From contig JAVBNC010000145.1 of the NCBI GenBank assembly GCA_031551765.1, forward strand, positions 1 to 64,000: a stretch of DNA of 64,000 nt, written 5' to 3'. The position numbers were made by a program, and so were the translations under genes. Below are positions 7,536 through 15,206 of the stretch, piece by piece. The stretch's first letter is position 1. Each line of letters opens with the position of its first letter. Source of the DNA: JAVBNC01 sp031551765 (GTDB lineage: Bacteria > Desulfobacterota > Desulfovibrionia > Desulfovibrionales > Desulfovibrionaceae). Under the pieces are notes generated by a model that made no database searches, was not told the DNA's origin, and worked only from the letters and a program-made list of their open reading frames with translations.

Positions 7536-8549
7536 CTATTCCTTCTTGTCCGCCTCGTCCGCTTTTTGCTCCGTCCCGGACTGTTGTTCCGGCCCGGCGG
7601 AGGGTTCGCATTCCTTTTCCGGGAACAAGTAGGAACCCACAATGCCCATAACCAGCAGCCCCAGCACTATGCTCAGGCTGACCAGGGGCGAGATGTGGAT
7701 GATGTTCACCACGTCCAGCAGCATTTTCACGCCGATGAACACCAGCACGGCAATGACGGACTTTTCCAGGTGGCAGAGAAAGCGATTGGCCGCGGCCAGC
7801 AGGAAGTACAGCGAGCGCAGCCCGAGAATGGCGAAAATATTTGAAGTGTAGACCAGGAAGGGCTCCCGCGTCACCGCGATGACGGCGGGCACGCTGTCAA
7901 AGGCGAACATCACGTCCGCTATTTCCACGGCCACCAGGCAGAGGAACAGCGGGGTGCAGTGCAAGACGCCGTTGATGCGCACGAAAAAGTCGTGGCTCTC
8001 CACCTTGGGGTGCACCGGGAAAAGACGGCGGGCAAAGCGCACGCTCCAGTGGTTGCTGTAGTCCTCTATTTCACAGCCGCATTTGTCGCGGCTCTGCTCC
8101 CACATTTTCCAGGCCGACCAGAGCACAAAAATGCCGAAGCCCGCCAGCGCCCATTTCCCGAAAAGCAGCAGCACGGAACTGCCCAGTCCCACAAAAATGA
8201 TGCGCATGACCAGCGCGCCGATGATGCCGTAATAGAGCACCCGGTGCTGGTAGGCATCGCGGATGGCGAACGAGCTGAAAATGGCGATAAATACGAAAAG
8301 GTTGTCCACGGACAGGGCTTTTTCCAAAAAATAGCCCGCCAGGAACAGGGCGCTGTGGTCCACGCCGTGGGTTTCTCCCACGTACCAGGCAAAGCCCAGG
8401 GACAGCATAATCCAGAATATGGACCACAGCCCGGCATCGCGCATGGATATGGGTTTGTCGCTCCTGTGCGCGTAGAGGTCCAAAATCAGGGCCGCCACCA
8501 CCAGAATCGAAAAAATCGCTATGTTCCAACCGGAATATTCACCAAGCAT
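7536..8549 (-). CDS. TerC/Alx-family integral membrane protein
   Basis: A 337-residue protein with about nine helices. It carries the family signatures EKALSVDNLFVFIAIF and VEIADVMFAFDSVPAVIAVT, whose acidic residues lie in the membrane and are linked to metal (Mn2+) export in Alx/MeeF homologues. The C-terminal tail is hydrophilic and Glu/Lys-rich. AAGGA precedes the ATG at 8549, which is preferred to a frame open to 8624. There is no room for a yybP-ykoY Mn riboswitch between a TATAAT at 8599-8604 and the start, so that known control of alx is not supported here. Confidence 0.9.
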   Translation of the reverse strand: MLGEYSGWNIAIFSILVVAALILDLYAHRSDKPISMRDAGLWSIFWIMLSLGFAWYVGETHGVDHSALFLAGYFLEKALSVDNLFVFIAIFSSFAIRDAYQHRVLYYGIIGALVMRIIFVGLGSSVLLLFGKWALAGFGIFVLWSAWKMWEQSRDKCGCEIEDYSNHWSVRFARRLFPVHPKVESHDFFVRINGVLHCTPLFLCLVAVEIADVMFAFDSVPAVIAVTREPFLVYTSNIFAILGLRSLYFLLAAANRFLCHLEKSVIAVLVFIGVKMLLDVVNIIHISPLVSLSIVLGLLVMGIVGSYLFPEKECEPSAGPEQQSGTEQKADEADKKE

Positions 8550-8598
8550 TGTACGTCCTTTAGCGGCACCGGCTTCAGAGCGGTATCGCGCGAAAAAC

Positions 8599-8604
8599 AT
8601 TATA
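8599..8604 (-). promoter_or_regulatory. Candidate -10 box upstream of terC
   Basis: A perfect TATAAT on the minus strand, 50 bases before the terC start. The matching -35 (TTCGTG at 17-base spacing) is weak. Confidence 0.35.
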
Positions 8605-8737
8605 TGACGGCAGGATACAGGCACGAACCGTCGCTACAAAGTATTACTCTACCCTATTGGGGATACTTGGAAAAGAAAAAAGGGGCAAAAGAAAAGGAAA
8701 AGATTCTCCCGGAACGCTTTCCTCCCCCTGATTACGG

Positions 8738-9634
8738 TTAACGGAAAATAAGCATGGCCGTGCCGACGAAGGCAATAACGGTCCCGGCCACGCCGCGCAC
8801 GCCGGGCAGCCTGTGTTCCACCACAAAATTAATGGGTATGATGGCTATGGGCTGCAGGTTGATGAGCATGGCCGCGATGCCGGAAGCCGTGTGCTTCATA
8901 GCCACCACGTTCAGGCAGTTACCGAAATTGCTCACGGAACAGGCCAGCAAAAGCAGCAGCACGACCTTCCTGTCGTTCCAGGCGTCGCGCAGAGTGCTGA
9001 ACAGCGTACCGCGCACCAGCGCGAACGACCACATGCACAGGCCGCCGAAGCCCACCCGCAGACAGGCTCCCCAGAGAGGGTCCACATTCTGGCGCATGGC
9101 CACCTTGAGAAAGAAAAAGCTGACCGCCGTGCAAAACGCGGAAGCAAAGGCCAGGGCCACGCCGCGCCACAGGCGGTCTCTGGGTATGGACGCGAGACTC
9201 GTATCCCCAGGCCGCGAATCCAGTACCACAAAGCCCACGCCAAAGGTGGCGACCAGAATGCCCGCCGCCCCCAGCGGGCCGATATTCTCCCCCAGCAGAA
9301 AATAGCCCAGCATGGCCGTGATGCACGAGGAAAGCGACTTGACCAGCAACCCCAGACGAGGGCCTATGGCCACGCAAGCCGTATAAAAGATGGTGTCGGA
9401 CAGAGCCACCCCGCTGGCCGCGGAAAGGAACAGAAAGAAACAGGCGCTGAGCGGAGTGGTCAGGTCCGCGCCCATGGCCAGCGCCACCAGCGCCACGCCG
9501 GCCACGGCAAAAGGCGCCCGGGCCACGGTCACGCGCGGGCCGCCCAGACGCCGTCCCACCAGGGTGAAAAACTGGGCGGACCCGGCCCAGCTCACGGCGG
9601 TGGCCAAAGCGGCCGCTTCACCTATTCCCAGCAT
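8738..9634 (-). CDS. EamA/DMT-superfamily transporter, paralogue 1
   Basis: A 298-residue protein with about ten hydrophobic helices in two EamA repeats (about residues 5-137 and 155-298), the topology of drug/metabolite exporters. SDTIFYTACVAIGPRL and LLGENIGPLGAAGIL are typical of the end of the first repeat. The start at 9634 is preferred because upstream in-frame codons (MDGFDN...) are the end of a family B repeat. Its close relative lies at 9970-10878. Substrate unknown. Confidence 0.9.
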   Translation of the reverse strand: MLGIGEAAALATAVSWAGSAQFFTLVGRRLGGPRVTVARAPFAVAGVALVALAMGADLTTPLSACFFLFLSAASGVALSDTIFYTACVAIGPRLGLLVKSLSSCITAMLGYFLLGENIGPLGAAGILVATFGVGFVVLDSRPGDTSLASIPRDRLWRGVALAFASAFCTAVSFFFLKVAMRQNVDPLWGACLRVGFGGLCMWSFALVRGTLFSTLRDAWNDRKVVLLLLLACSVSNFGNCLNVVAMKHTASGIAAMLINLQPIAIIPINFVVEHRLPGVRGVAGTVIAFVGTAMLIFR

Positions 9635-9663
9635 AGTTTCAGCTCCAGGGCTGCCAGAACAGT

Positions 9664-9956
9664 TGTCGAAGCCATCCAAGAATAAAAGCAGGGTCCGCCT
9701 GCACCCGCCAAGGGCCAGCGCCCCTGGACCCCAGTCAGGGTGGCTATCTTTACCTCATACCCCCGGAGGGGGCCGGAGCGGTCTTCCGCGCAGGCCAAGC
9801 CCGCCAGGGCCATAGAGCGCAGGGGCCGGGCCGGATCCGGCTTTGCCGGTCCGGCATCTTACCGGCCCCGGAGCGGAAGACAGACGGGTCAAGGGGGCTC
9901 AGCCCCCTTGCGGGTGCAGGGCGGATCCCTGCTCTCGTTCTTGGATGGCTTCGACA
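9664..9956. repeat. Family B element, 293 bp, with long terminal inverted repeats
   Basis: The left end TGTCGAAGCCATCCAAGA and the right end TCTTGGATGGCTTCGACA form about 30-bp inverted repeats with few mismatches. Inside, GCAGGG/CCCTGC and AGGGGGCTCAGCCCCCTT are further palindromes. The centre is a family A copy (9758-9878). No transposase. A non-autonomous MITE-like element is the simplest reading. It separates the two EamA genes. Confidence 0.8.
9758..9878 (+). repeat. Dispersed repeat family A, copy 3, nested in family B
   Basis: Shares TACCCCCGGAGGGGGCCG, the GGCCAAGCCCGCCAGGGCC block and the GGGGCCGG/CCGGCCCC arms with copies 1 and 2. Its inner hairpin (ccggatccggc at 9831-9841 with gccggtccgg at 9845-9854) has its own sequence. 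The outer AAAACCTT ends of copies 1 and 2 are missing. Confidence 0.8.
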
Positions 9957-9969
9957 GCTAATTGGTTCG

Positions 9970-10878
9970 CTACCGGAGAAACAGGACCATCATGCCCGTG
10001 ACGGCGATACAGGTGCCCACCATGGCCCGCAGCGTCGGGTATTTGCGCTCGACCAGGGCCACTATTGGAATGATGGCAACGGGTTGCAGACCTATCAGGG
10101 CGGCGACCACGCCGGATTCCGCGTGGTGCATGGCGAACAGGGACAGGCAGTTGCCCACCGTGCTCACGCCGCAGCCGTACAGCAGCAGCCTGGGAATGCC
10201 CTTGGTCTCCCGGGCCAGGCGAAAAATGGCCCGCAGCCTTCCGCGTAGCGCGGCGCCGGTCCAAAGCAGGGCGCCGCCGATGGTTATGCGGATCATGGCG
10301 GCCCACAGCGGGTCAATGCCCTGCCGCATGCCCTGCTTCATGCACAAATAGCTGGCGGCCAGGGCCAGGGCGGCGGCAAAAGCCAAACAGATTCCCCTCA
10401 GCCATTGCTCCCGCGAAGGGCTCCCCAGGCCGGCACTGGCGGAGGGTACGCCCCCTTCCAGCAGCACGAAAACCACCCCAACGCTGGTGATACAGATGCC
10501 TGCGAAGCCTGTGAGGCTGATATGCTCGCCCAGCAGCACATAGCCCAGCAGCGCGGTAAGCATGGAGGTCAGCCCCCCCTGGACCAGCAAGGTAAGGCGC
10601 GGGCCAATGGTTACGCAGGCCATGTAAAAGACCGGGTCGGCAATGGCCAGGCCCGCCAGCGCGGAACAGGCCAGAAAAAATACGGCGGTCGGCGGGGTTG
10701 TGGTGTCCGCGCCAAGAGTCAGAACCACCAGGGCCACGGCGGCAATGAACAGCGGCGCCCGCAGGACGGTGACCTCGGTCGCCCCGATCAGGCGGCCGGC
10801 CATGGTGTGTATCTGGCAGGAAACGGCCCAACTCACGGCCGTGGCAATCCCGGCCATTTCCCCTAAGCCGAACAACAT
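9970..10878 (-). CDS. EamA/DMT-superfamily transporter, paralogue 2
   Basis: A 302-residue ten-helix protein aligning along its length with the preceding transporter: shared GE...A..ATAVSWA start, ADPVFYMACVTIGPRL, LLGEHISLTGFAGI, GNCLSLFAMHHAESGV and LQPVAIIPI. The pair clearly arose by duplication. GGGTGGGATC lies before the ATG. A family B element begins 14 bases after its stop. Likely an exporter of an amino acid or metabolite. Specificity cannot be inferred. Confidence 0.9.
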   Translation of the reverse strand: MLFGLGEMAGIATAVSWAVSCQIHTMAGRLIGATEVTVLRAPLFIAAVALVVLTLGADTTTPPTAVFFLACSALAGLAIADPVFYMACVTIGPRLTLLVQGGLTSMLTALLGYVLLGEHISLTGFAGICITSVGVVFVLLEGGVPSASAGLGSPSREQWLRGICLAFAAALALAASYLCMKQGMRQGIDPLWAAMIRITIGGALLWTGAALRGRLRAIFRLARETKGIPRLLLYGCGVSTVGNCLSLFAMHHAESGVVAALIGLQPVAIIPIVALVERKYPTLRAMVGTCIAVTGMMVLFLR

Positions 10879-10923
10879 GATCCCACCCTTCGCGCCGACG
10901 GGAGAAAAGGAAGGAAAACCAAG

Positions 10924-12117
10924 CTACCGGTTGCGGTGCTTGTTTTCCAGTTCCTCGTGGTATTCTTCGCCGTAGATATTCAGCATGGCCACGGCAAAAG
11001 TCAGGATCAGGGGGCCGTACAAAAGGCCGAACACCCCGAACGCCTGCAACCCCCCAAGAATGGCCAGGAAAAGAAAGAGCAGCGGAATGCCGGAAGCGTC
11101 CCGCATCAAAAGAGGACGGAGAAAACTGTCGATGGACGTGACCAGCACCCCGCACCACAGCGTAAGAAAGAGCGCGCTCTTCCACTCCCCGCCAAGGCAG
11201 AGGATAATCACCGCGGGCACCCAGACCAGGCCCGTGCCCAGCACCGGCACCAGTGAGGCAAAAGCCATCAGCGTGCCCCAGAACAGGGCGGGTATGCCCA
11301 CAAAGGCCAGTCCCAGCCCGCCCACAAAACCCTGCAACGCCGCCACGAAAAAACCGCCCACCAGCACCGCGCGGGAAACCTTGCGCAGGTTCTGGATGAT
11401 GCGCTCTTCCTGCTCCTCGCGCAGGGGGGAGAGGAACTTGATGCGTTCCAGCACGGCGGCCCCGTCTTTGAGGAAGAAAAAAATGGCCAGCAGGAACAGC
11501 AGAAAATGCAGGGAAAAATTGAGTGCCCGGCCCACCAGGCCCGTGGAGAACGCGAACAGGTTCTGGCCCAGAGAGCGGGAAAAGTTCACCAGATAGCCTT
11601 TAATCCCTTCCGGCGTCACGTTCAGAAAGGGCGCGTGCTCCTGCAGCCAGGAGAACACGGGGGTGAGGTGGGCGTTGAACAGATCATCCAGGTGCGCGCC
11701 GCTTATCCATTGTGTCACGGCATTGATGCTCTGCCGCGCTTGGGGGATAAGGCCGGTGACGAAAATAATCAGGGGCAGAATGACCAGCAGGGCCACCAGG
11801 ATAAGCATGAGCGAAGCGGCTATGCTTCTCTTCCCGCGCACGCCCAGGACCTGGCACAGGCGGCTGTATAGGGGATAGCAGATGGCCGCGAACACCACGG
11901 ATAAAATAAGCGTGTTCAGAAAAGGCGCCAGCAGGCGGTAGGCGAGATAAAGCCCGAAAAGCAACAGCCCGATGAGAAACCAGGTGAACAGGCCGCCGCT
12001 GGTGAACTGCAGGCGGCGCCTGGCCGCGGGGGTAAGAGCCTGTTCAGAAGGCAGGGGCGAAGATTCCGGGGTCTGTCCGGCGCTTTCCTGGTTCACATCC
12101 GGCTGCTCTTCTGACAC
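10924..12117 (-). CDS. AI-2E (PerM/TqsA) family transporter
   Basis: A 397-residue membrane protein with a hydrophilic Pro/Glu-rich N-terminus (residues 1-40) and about seven to eight helices. It carries the family segment GGLGLAFVGIPALFWGTLMAFASLVPVLGTGLVW and the ending FGLLYGPLILTFAVAML. Members have been linked to autoinducer-2 export or Na+(Li+)/H+ antiport. Which applies here is unknown. The start is GTG at 12117 with GAGGG 7 bases upstream. mazG ends 18 bases before it on the same strand, so mazG and this gene may be co-transcribed. Confidence 0.9.
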   Translation of the reverse strand: MSEEQPDVNQESAGQTPESSPLPSEQALTPAARRRLQFTSGGLFTWFLIGLLLFGLYLAYRLLAPFLNTLILSVVFAAICYPLYSRLCQVLGVRGKRSIAASLMLILVALLVILPLIIFVTGLIPQARQSINAVTQWISGAHLDDLFNAHLTPVFSWLQEHAPFLNVTPEGIKGYLVNFSRSLGQNLFAFSTGLVGRALNFSLHFLLFLLAIFFFLKDGAAVLERIKFLSPLREEQEERIIQNLRKVSRAVLVGGFFVAALQGFVGGLGLAFVGIPALFWGTLMAFASLVPVLGTGLVWVPAVIILCLGGEWKSALFLTLWCGVLVTSIDSFLRPLLMRDASGIPLLFLFLAILGGLQAFGVFGLLYGPLILTFAVAMLNIYGEEYHEELENKHRNR

Positions 12118-12135
12118 GCTGCCCTCGAAATTTCG

Positions 12136-12939
12136 TCACGTTACGGGTTGTTCCGCGCTTTTCGCCTCTTCCCATAAGCGGTTTTTCTCCTCCATGTCCA
12201 GAGAAGAAAACTCCACGCCCATTTCCCTGGCCCTGGCCTCCATAAAGGCGAAGCGGTCCAGGAAACGGTTCACACTTTTGTGCAGGGCGGCGTTGGCCTT
12301 CACGCCCTTGCGCCGGCCCAGCTCCACCAGGGTGAACAGCAGATCGCCCAGCTCGTGCTCCATACGCGGCACTTCGCCGGAAAGACAGGCGTCCAGCCAT
12401 TCCAGCCATTCCACTTCGCTCTGCTGCTCCACGTCGCTGTCGTCGTCCCAGGTGAACCCGGCCCTGGCCGCTTTGGCGTGCACACGGTAGGCTTTGAGCA
12501 GGGGCGGCAGGCCGTCGGGAAGAGAAGCGAACACGCCGCTTTTCTTGGCCGATTTTTCGGCCTTTTCCCCGGCTTTCACCTTTTCCCACATCTGCAGCAG
12601 CTGTTCCCTGTTCTCGCAGGTCGCTTCCGCGAACACGTGGGGATGGCGGCGTATCATTTTGGCGGCGGCTTCCTCCAGCACCTTGTCCAGGGAACATTCT
12701 CCCCCGAAACGGCGGCTGATGAAGAGCAGCAGGAAAAGCACGTCGCCCATTTCTTCGCGCACATGGGCGGCGTCACCCTTGCGCACGGCGTCGATAAGTT
12801 CAAAGGTCTCTTCCGCCAGGTACTCGCCCAGCGCGTCCGCGCTCTGTTCCTTGTCCCAGGGACAGCCCCCCGGCCCCAGGAGCGTGGTCAATACATCTTC
12901 AAGCGCGGCAAGAGCCGCAGCGCTTTTCTCGTTACTCAT
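12136..12939 (-). CDS. mazG: Nucleoside triphosphate pyrophosphohydrolase MazG
   Basis: A 267-residue all-alpha house-cleaning enzyme that hydrolyses NTPs/dNTPs to NMP plus PPi. The N-terminal MazG domain shows GGCPWDKEQ, then EETFELIDAV and REEMGDVLFLLLFISR, the paired Glu/Asp sets that bind Mg2+. A second, shorter domain repeats the pattern (GFTWDDDSD..., MEHELGDLLFTLVELGRR). This duplicated form is typical of E. coli-type MazG. A Lys/Ala-rich linker lies between. It follows cvpA with a 9-base gap in the same direction. Confidence 0.95.
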   Translation of the reverse strand: MSNEKSAAALAALEDVLTTLLGPGGCPWDKEQSADALGEYLAEETFELIDAVRKGDAAHVREEMGDVLFLLLFISRRFGGECSLDKVLEEAAAKMIRRHPHVFAEATCENREQLLQMWEKVKAGEKAEKSAKKSGVFASLPDGLPPLLKAYRVHAKAARAGFTWDDDSDVEQQSEVEWLEWLDACLSGEVPRMEHELGDLLFTLVELGRRKGVKANAALHKSVNRFLDRFAFMEARAREMGVEFSSLDMEEKNRLWEEAKSAEQPVT

Positions 12940-12948
12940 GGACGCGTC

Positions 12949-13428
12949 CTATCCCAGGGTTGCGGGCAGAAAGTTGCGGAGATACTCGATCATGGAAGTA
13001 AAAAAAGGCGTCAGGCGCGACTGGCGCAACACCTGCATGTCCGGCAGAAAGCGCTGCAGCAGATAGAAAATGCCGGTGGACAGGAGCAGCCCCTTGCCAA
13101 AGCCCGCGAAGCCGCCCAGAACATGGTCCACCAAAGGCGAAACCGTGACGGCCATGAATTTGCGCACGCCCACCGCCAGCACGGAAACGCCCACCAGAAC
13201 GCCCACGAACACCAGCACGTAGGTCAAAAGACCCGTCCATTCCGAGTTGCCGAATAAAAGGGCCACATGGGGCTGCACCTTTTCCTGGCAGGTGCGGGCC
13301 AAATAAAAGCCCAGAATGACCCCAGCCAGGCCGGCCACTTCGCTGACCAGGCCGCGGACCAGCCCATAAACAGTAAACGCGGCCATCACCAGGGCGACCG
13401 CGATATCCAGTGTATTTACCTGTAACAT
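12949..13428 (-). CDS. cvpA: CvpA-family membrane protein
   Basis: A 159-residue protein with four helices. The start NTLDIAVALVMAAFTVYGLVRGLVSEVAGLAGVILG is the CvpA signature (D..V......GF.RG.V.E...L). CvpA is needed for colicin V production in E. coli and is linked to envelope homeostasis, with no known biochemical activity. GAGGA precedes the ATG. It forms a probable operon with mazG and the PerM-like gene. Confidence 0.9.
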   Translation of the reverse strand: MLQVNTLDIAVALVMAAFTVYGLVRGLVSEVAGLAGVILGFYLARTCQEKVQPHVALLFGNSEWTGLLTYVLVFVGVLVGVSVLAVGVRKFMAVTVSPLVDHVLGGFAGFGKGLLLSTGIFYLLQRFLPDMQVLRQSRLTPFFTSMIEYLRNFLPATLG

Positions 13429-13500
13429 TCAGTCCTCGCCGCACATCAAAAGCGGTGGCTTTCGCCGCCGCGCGCAAACAGCTGGAACCCTTTTCGTGCC

Positions 13501-13878
13501 TCACTGTTCGCGGTCGTTTTCCCCGGTCAGCGCATAGGGCGCGCCCTCCGCGTCCATTTCCAGCGATTCCACCTTGTCTTCCAGCCATTCCAGCACGTCG
13601 CGCGCGGTATGATAGTTGAGGATGATTTTGGCATGGATGTGACGGGTCACTTCGCGCAGGTTTTCCTCAAAAGGCACCATCTCGTGCCCGAAGCTCCCAT
13701 CCGCGGCCACCAGGCGCTCGGAAAAAGGCGGGAGTTTGTCCGTCTCCGTATAAAAATTGATTTCCACTTCGCCCTGGGCGTTAATGCCGCCCCACACGCC
13801 GTGGGCGTACTGCGGCCGCAAGCCCTGGTCCGGCTCATAGGCGTAGCGTATACGGATGGGGAATTTCTCCTGACTCAT
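13501..13878 (-). CDS. Conserved hypothetical protein, DUF3467-like
   Basis: A 125-residue soluble acidic protein. I do not recognise it with certainty. The pattern PQYAHGVWGGINAQGEVEINFYTE followed by an amphipathic helix region (HIHAKIILNYHTARDVLEWLEDKVESLE) recalls DUF3467 proteins, in which a YAn..v..s..e..i.F motif precedes helices. GAGGAG stands 6 bases before the ATG, so it is probably a real gene. It is read in the same direction as cvpA after 72 bases. Function unknown. Confidence 0.7.
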   Translation of the reverse strand: MSQEKFPIRIRYAYEPDQGLRPQYAHGVWGGINAQGEVEINFYTETDKLPPFSERLVAADGSFGHEMVPFEENLREVTRHIHAKIILNYHTARDVLEWLEDKVESLEMDAEGAPYALTGENDREQ

Positions 13879-13896
13879 GCAATCTCCTCAAATTCG

Positions 13897-13976
13897 AGCA
13901 ATTTCACTTTGAGATTGTCGCTTAACGGCGGGCAAAGCCCCGCAGGGGTCGCCCCCCCCCCGCCTACGCCAATCTC
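13897..13976. repeat. Dispersed repeat family D, copy 1
   Basis: GCAATTTC-acttt-GAGATTGT leads into GAGATTGTCGCTTAACGGCG...CGCC, CAATCTC. Terminal GAGATTG/CAATCTC are inverted and the GC-rich interior contains a C-run. A shorter copy is at 46958-47002. It is followed to 14051 by AT-rich sequence in which I see no gene. Confidence 0.5.
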
Positions 13977-14051
13977 GCGGGCGTCGCTCCGCTTCGCACC
14001 GCCAGAGTATTTCATCTGAATAGATATTTTCAATGACGAAATGCTCCAGAC

Positions 14052-14363
14052 TCAAATACTGACCGCCACCAGCGACCCGCCCACCAGCTCCGGCACCACC
14101 AGGGGAGACCCCCTGGTGCCGAAAAGCCGGTCCGGGGCCTGCTGGCCGGCGTGCGCCCTGGTCGGGAACGACATGGCCCAGCGCTTGTTGGAACACGCGA
14201 CCATTTCCTCGCCGTAGGCCACGACGTCGGTCAGAAGCGGCGTGTACGGCGCCTGCATGGAGGGCGGTTCCGAAAGCGGCTCACGGCGCAGGCGAACATC
14301 CGGCTCGAATAAATCCCCAGCCGGGTAGCGCTTGGTAACCAGTTCGTCCAGGCGAAGGCCCAT
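14052..14363 (-). CDS. Small hypothetical protein
   Basis: A 103-residue protein with no signal peptide or membrane segment. I do not recognise it. It is Pro/Arg-rich in its first half, with SMQAPYTPLLTDVVAYGEEMVAC and a C-terminal hydrophobic end VVPELVGGSLVAVSI. Support as a gene is CAGGAG 7 bases before the ATG and isolation between AT-rich intergenic regions with an upstream palindrome. Function unknown. Confidence 0.5.
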   Translation of the reverse strand: MGLRLDELVTKRYPAGDLFEPDVRLRREPLSEPPSMQAPYTPLLTDVVAYGEEMVACSNKRWAMSFPTRAHAGQQAPDRLFGTRGSPLVVPELVGGSLVAVSI

Positions 14364-14452
14364 GGTCCGCTCCTGTCCTGCAACACGTAAACGACGGTGC
14401 CGGAATGGGTCCCGCGCCGCCGGCCTTTGTTCTGCTGCGTTATAAATAGAGC

Positions 14453-14468
14453 ACTTAACCGTTTAAGT
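14453..14468. promoter_or_regulatory. Palindrome in a divergent AT-rich control region
   Basis: ACTTAA-ccgt-TTAAGT sits in AT-rich DNA between two divergently read genes (14363 leftward, 14599 rightward). It could be an operator. Confidence 0.35.
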
Positions 14469-14598
14469 AAAGCGACTCGTATTTTCAAAGCGCCACTACA
14501 ATTTTACTTTTATGACTCCGGACGGCGTTTTTCTTGCCGGGGCTTGACCGCGCGGGCCTTTTGCCGCACCCTGCCCGGATACCATTAAGGAGCGTCCC

Positions 14599-15144
14599 AT
14601 GCCGCAGCCGGATTTCACCCCCTTCACCCCTTACTGCAACCTGGAACTTTTTCTGCAAAACTGCGGGGAAACCCGACTGCCCGGCCAGGAAATGGAAACC
14701 CTGCTGCGGCTGTGGGAAGAGTGGTCCCGCGAACTGCGCGTTCGCCGGGTTGGCGAGGACCGCCAGACCTTTCTGGCAGTGTGGCTGGGCGAAGCCGTGG
14801 AACGGGCCGTGGACCAGGCCTGGGCCGCCTCTCCTTCCGAAGGGTTCCGGCGCCACGCCCTGGCCTTGACCCTATGCATGTGCGCGGTGCAGGAACTGGT
14901 GCCGGAAACGGAAGACATGGGCTGCGCCCCCCTGCCCCGCCCCACCCCGGAACTGCTCGCCGCCCTCGAGGCGGAAGGCCTGCCCTGCAAGGCGGAAGAC
15001 GGCCTGATCCTGGGCCGCCGCTACGCCGTGGTCACGGCCAGCCCCTTTCGCGGCGGCTGTGAGAGCTGTTCCCTGCACAAGAACTGTCCCCGCGCGGCCG
15101 GGGGGCCGCATACAGTGGTTTTACCCGGCCATGAGCGCGCCTGA
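14599..15144 (+). CDS. Hypothetical protein with C-terminal Cys cluster
   Basis: A 181-residue protein of unknown function. The body is helical with many Trp/Glu residues. The C-terminus has C154-x2-C157-x5-C163 (GCESCSLHKNCPRA), which could bind Zn or, with C130 or C109, an iron-sulfur cluster. AAGGAG precedes the ATG. It stands 62 bases upstream of phoH on the same strand and may be the first gene of that operon. The family is not one I can name. Confidence 0.7.
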   Translation: MPQPDFTPFTPYCNLELFLQNCGETRLPGQEMETLLRLWEEWSRELRVRRVGEDRQTFLAVWLGEAVERAVDQAWAASPSEGFRRHALALTLCMCAVQELVPETEDMGCAPLPRPTPELLAALEAEGLPCKAEDGLILGRRYAVVTASPFRGGCESCSLHKNCPRAAGGPHTVVLPGHERA

Positions 15145-15206
15145 GGCCGCTTTGCGGCGCTTTGGAAGTATTGGACGAGCCCGCTGAAACAGGCTATAGG
15201 GGAGAC

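Noticed and set aside
9620..9679. A longer N-terminus (MDGFDNCSGS...) for the first EamA protein
   Set aside because: Those codons translate the end of a family B repeat. The same MDGFDS-type peptide appears at other copies. The family start and a ribosome site fit 9634.
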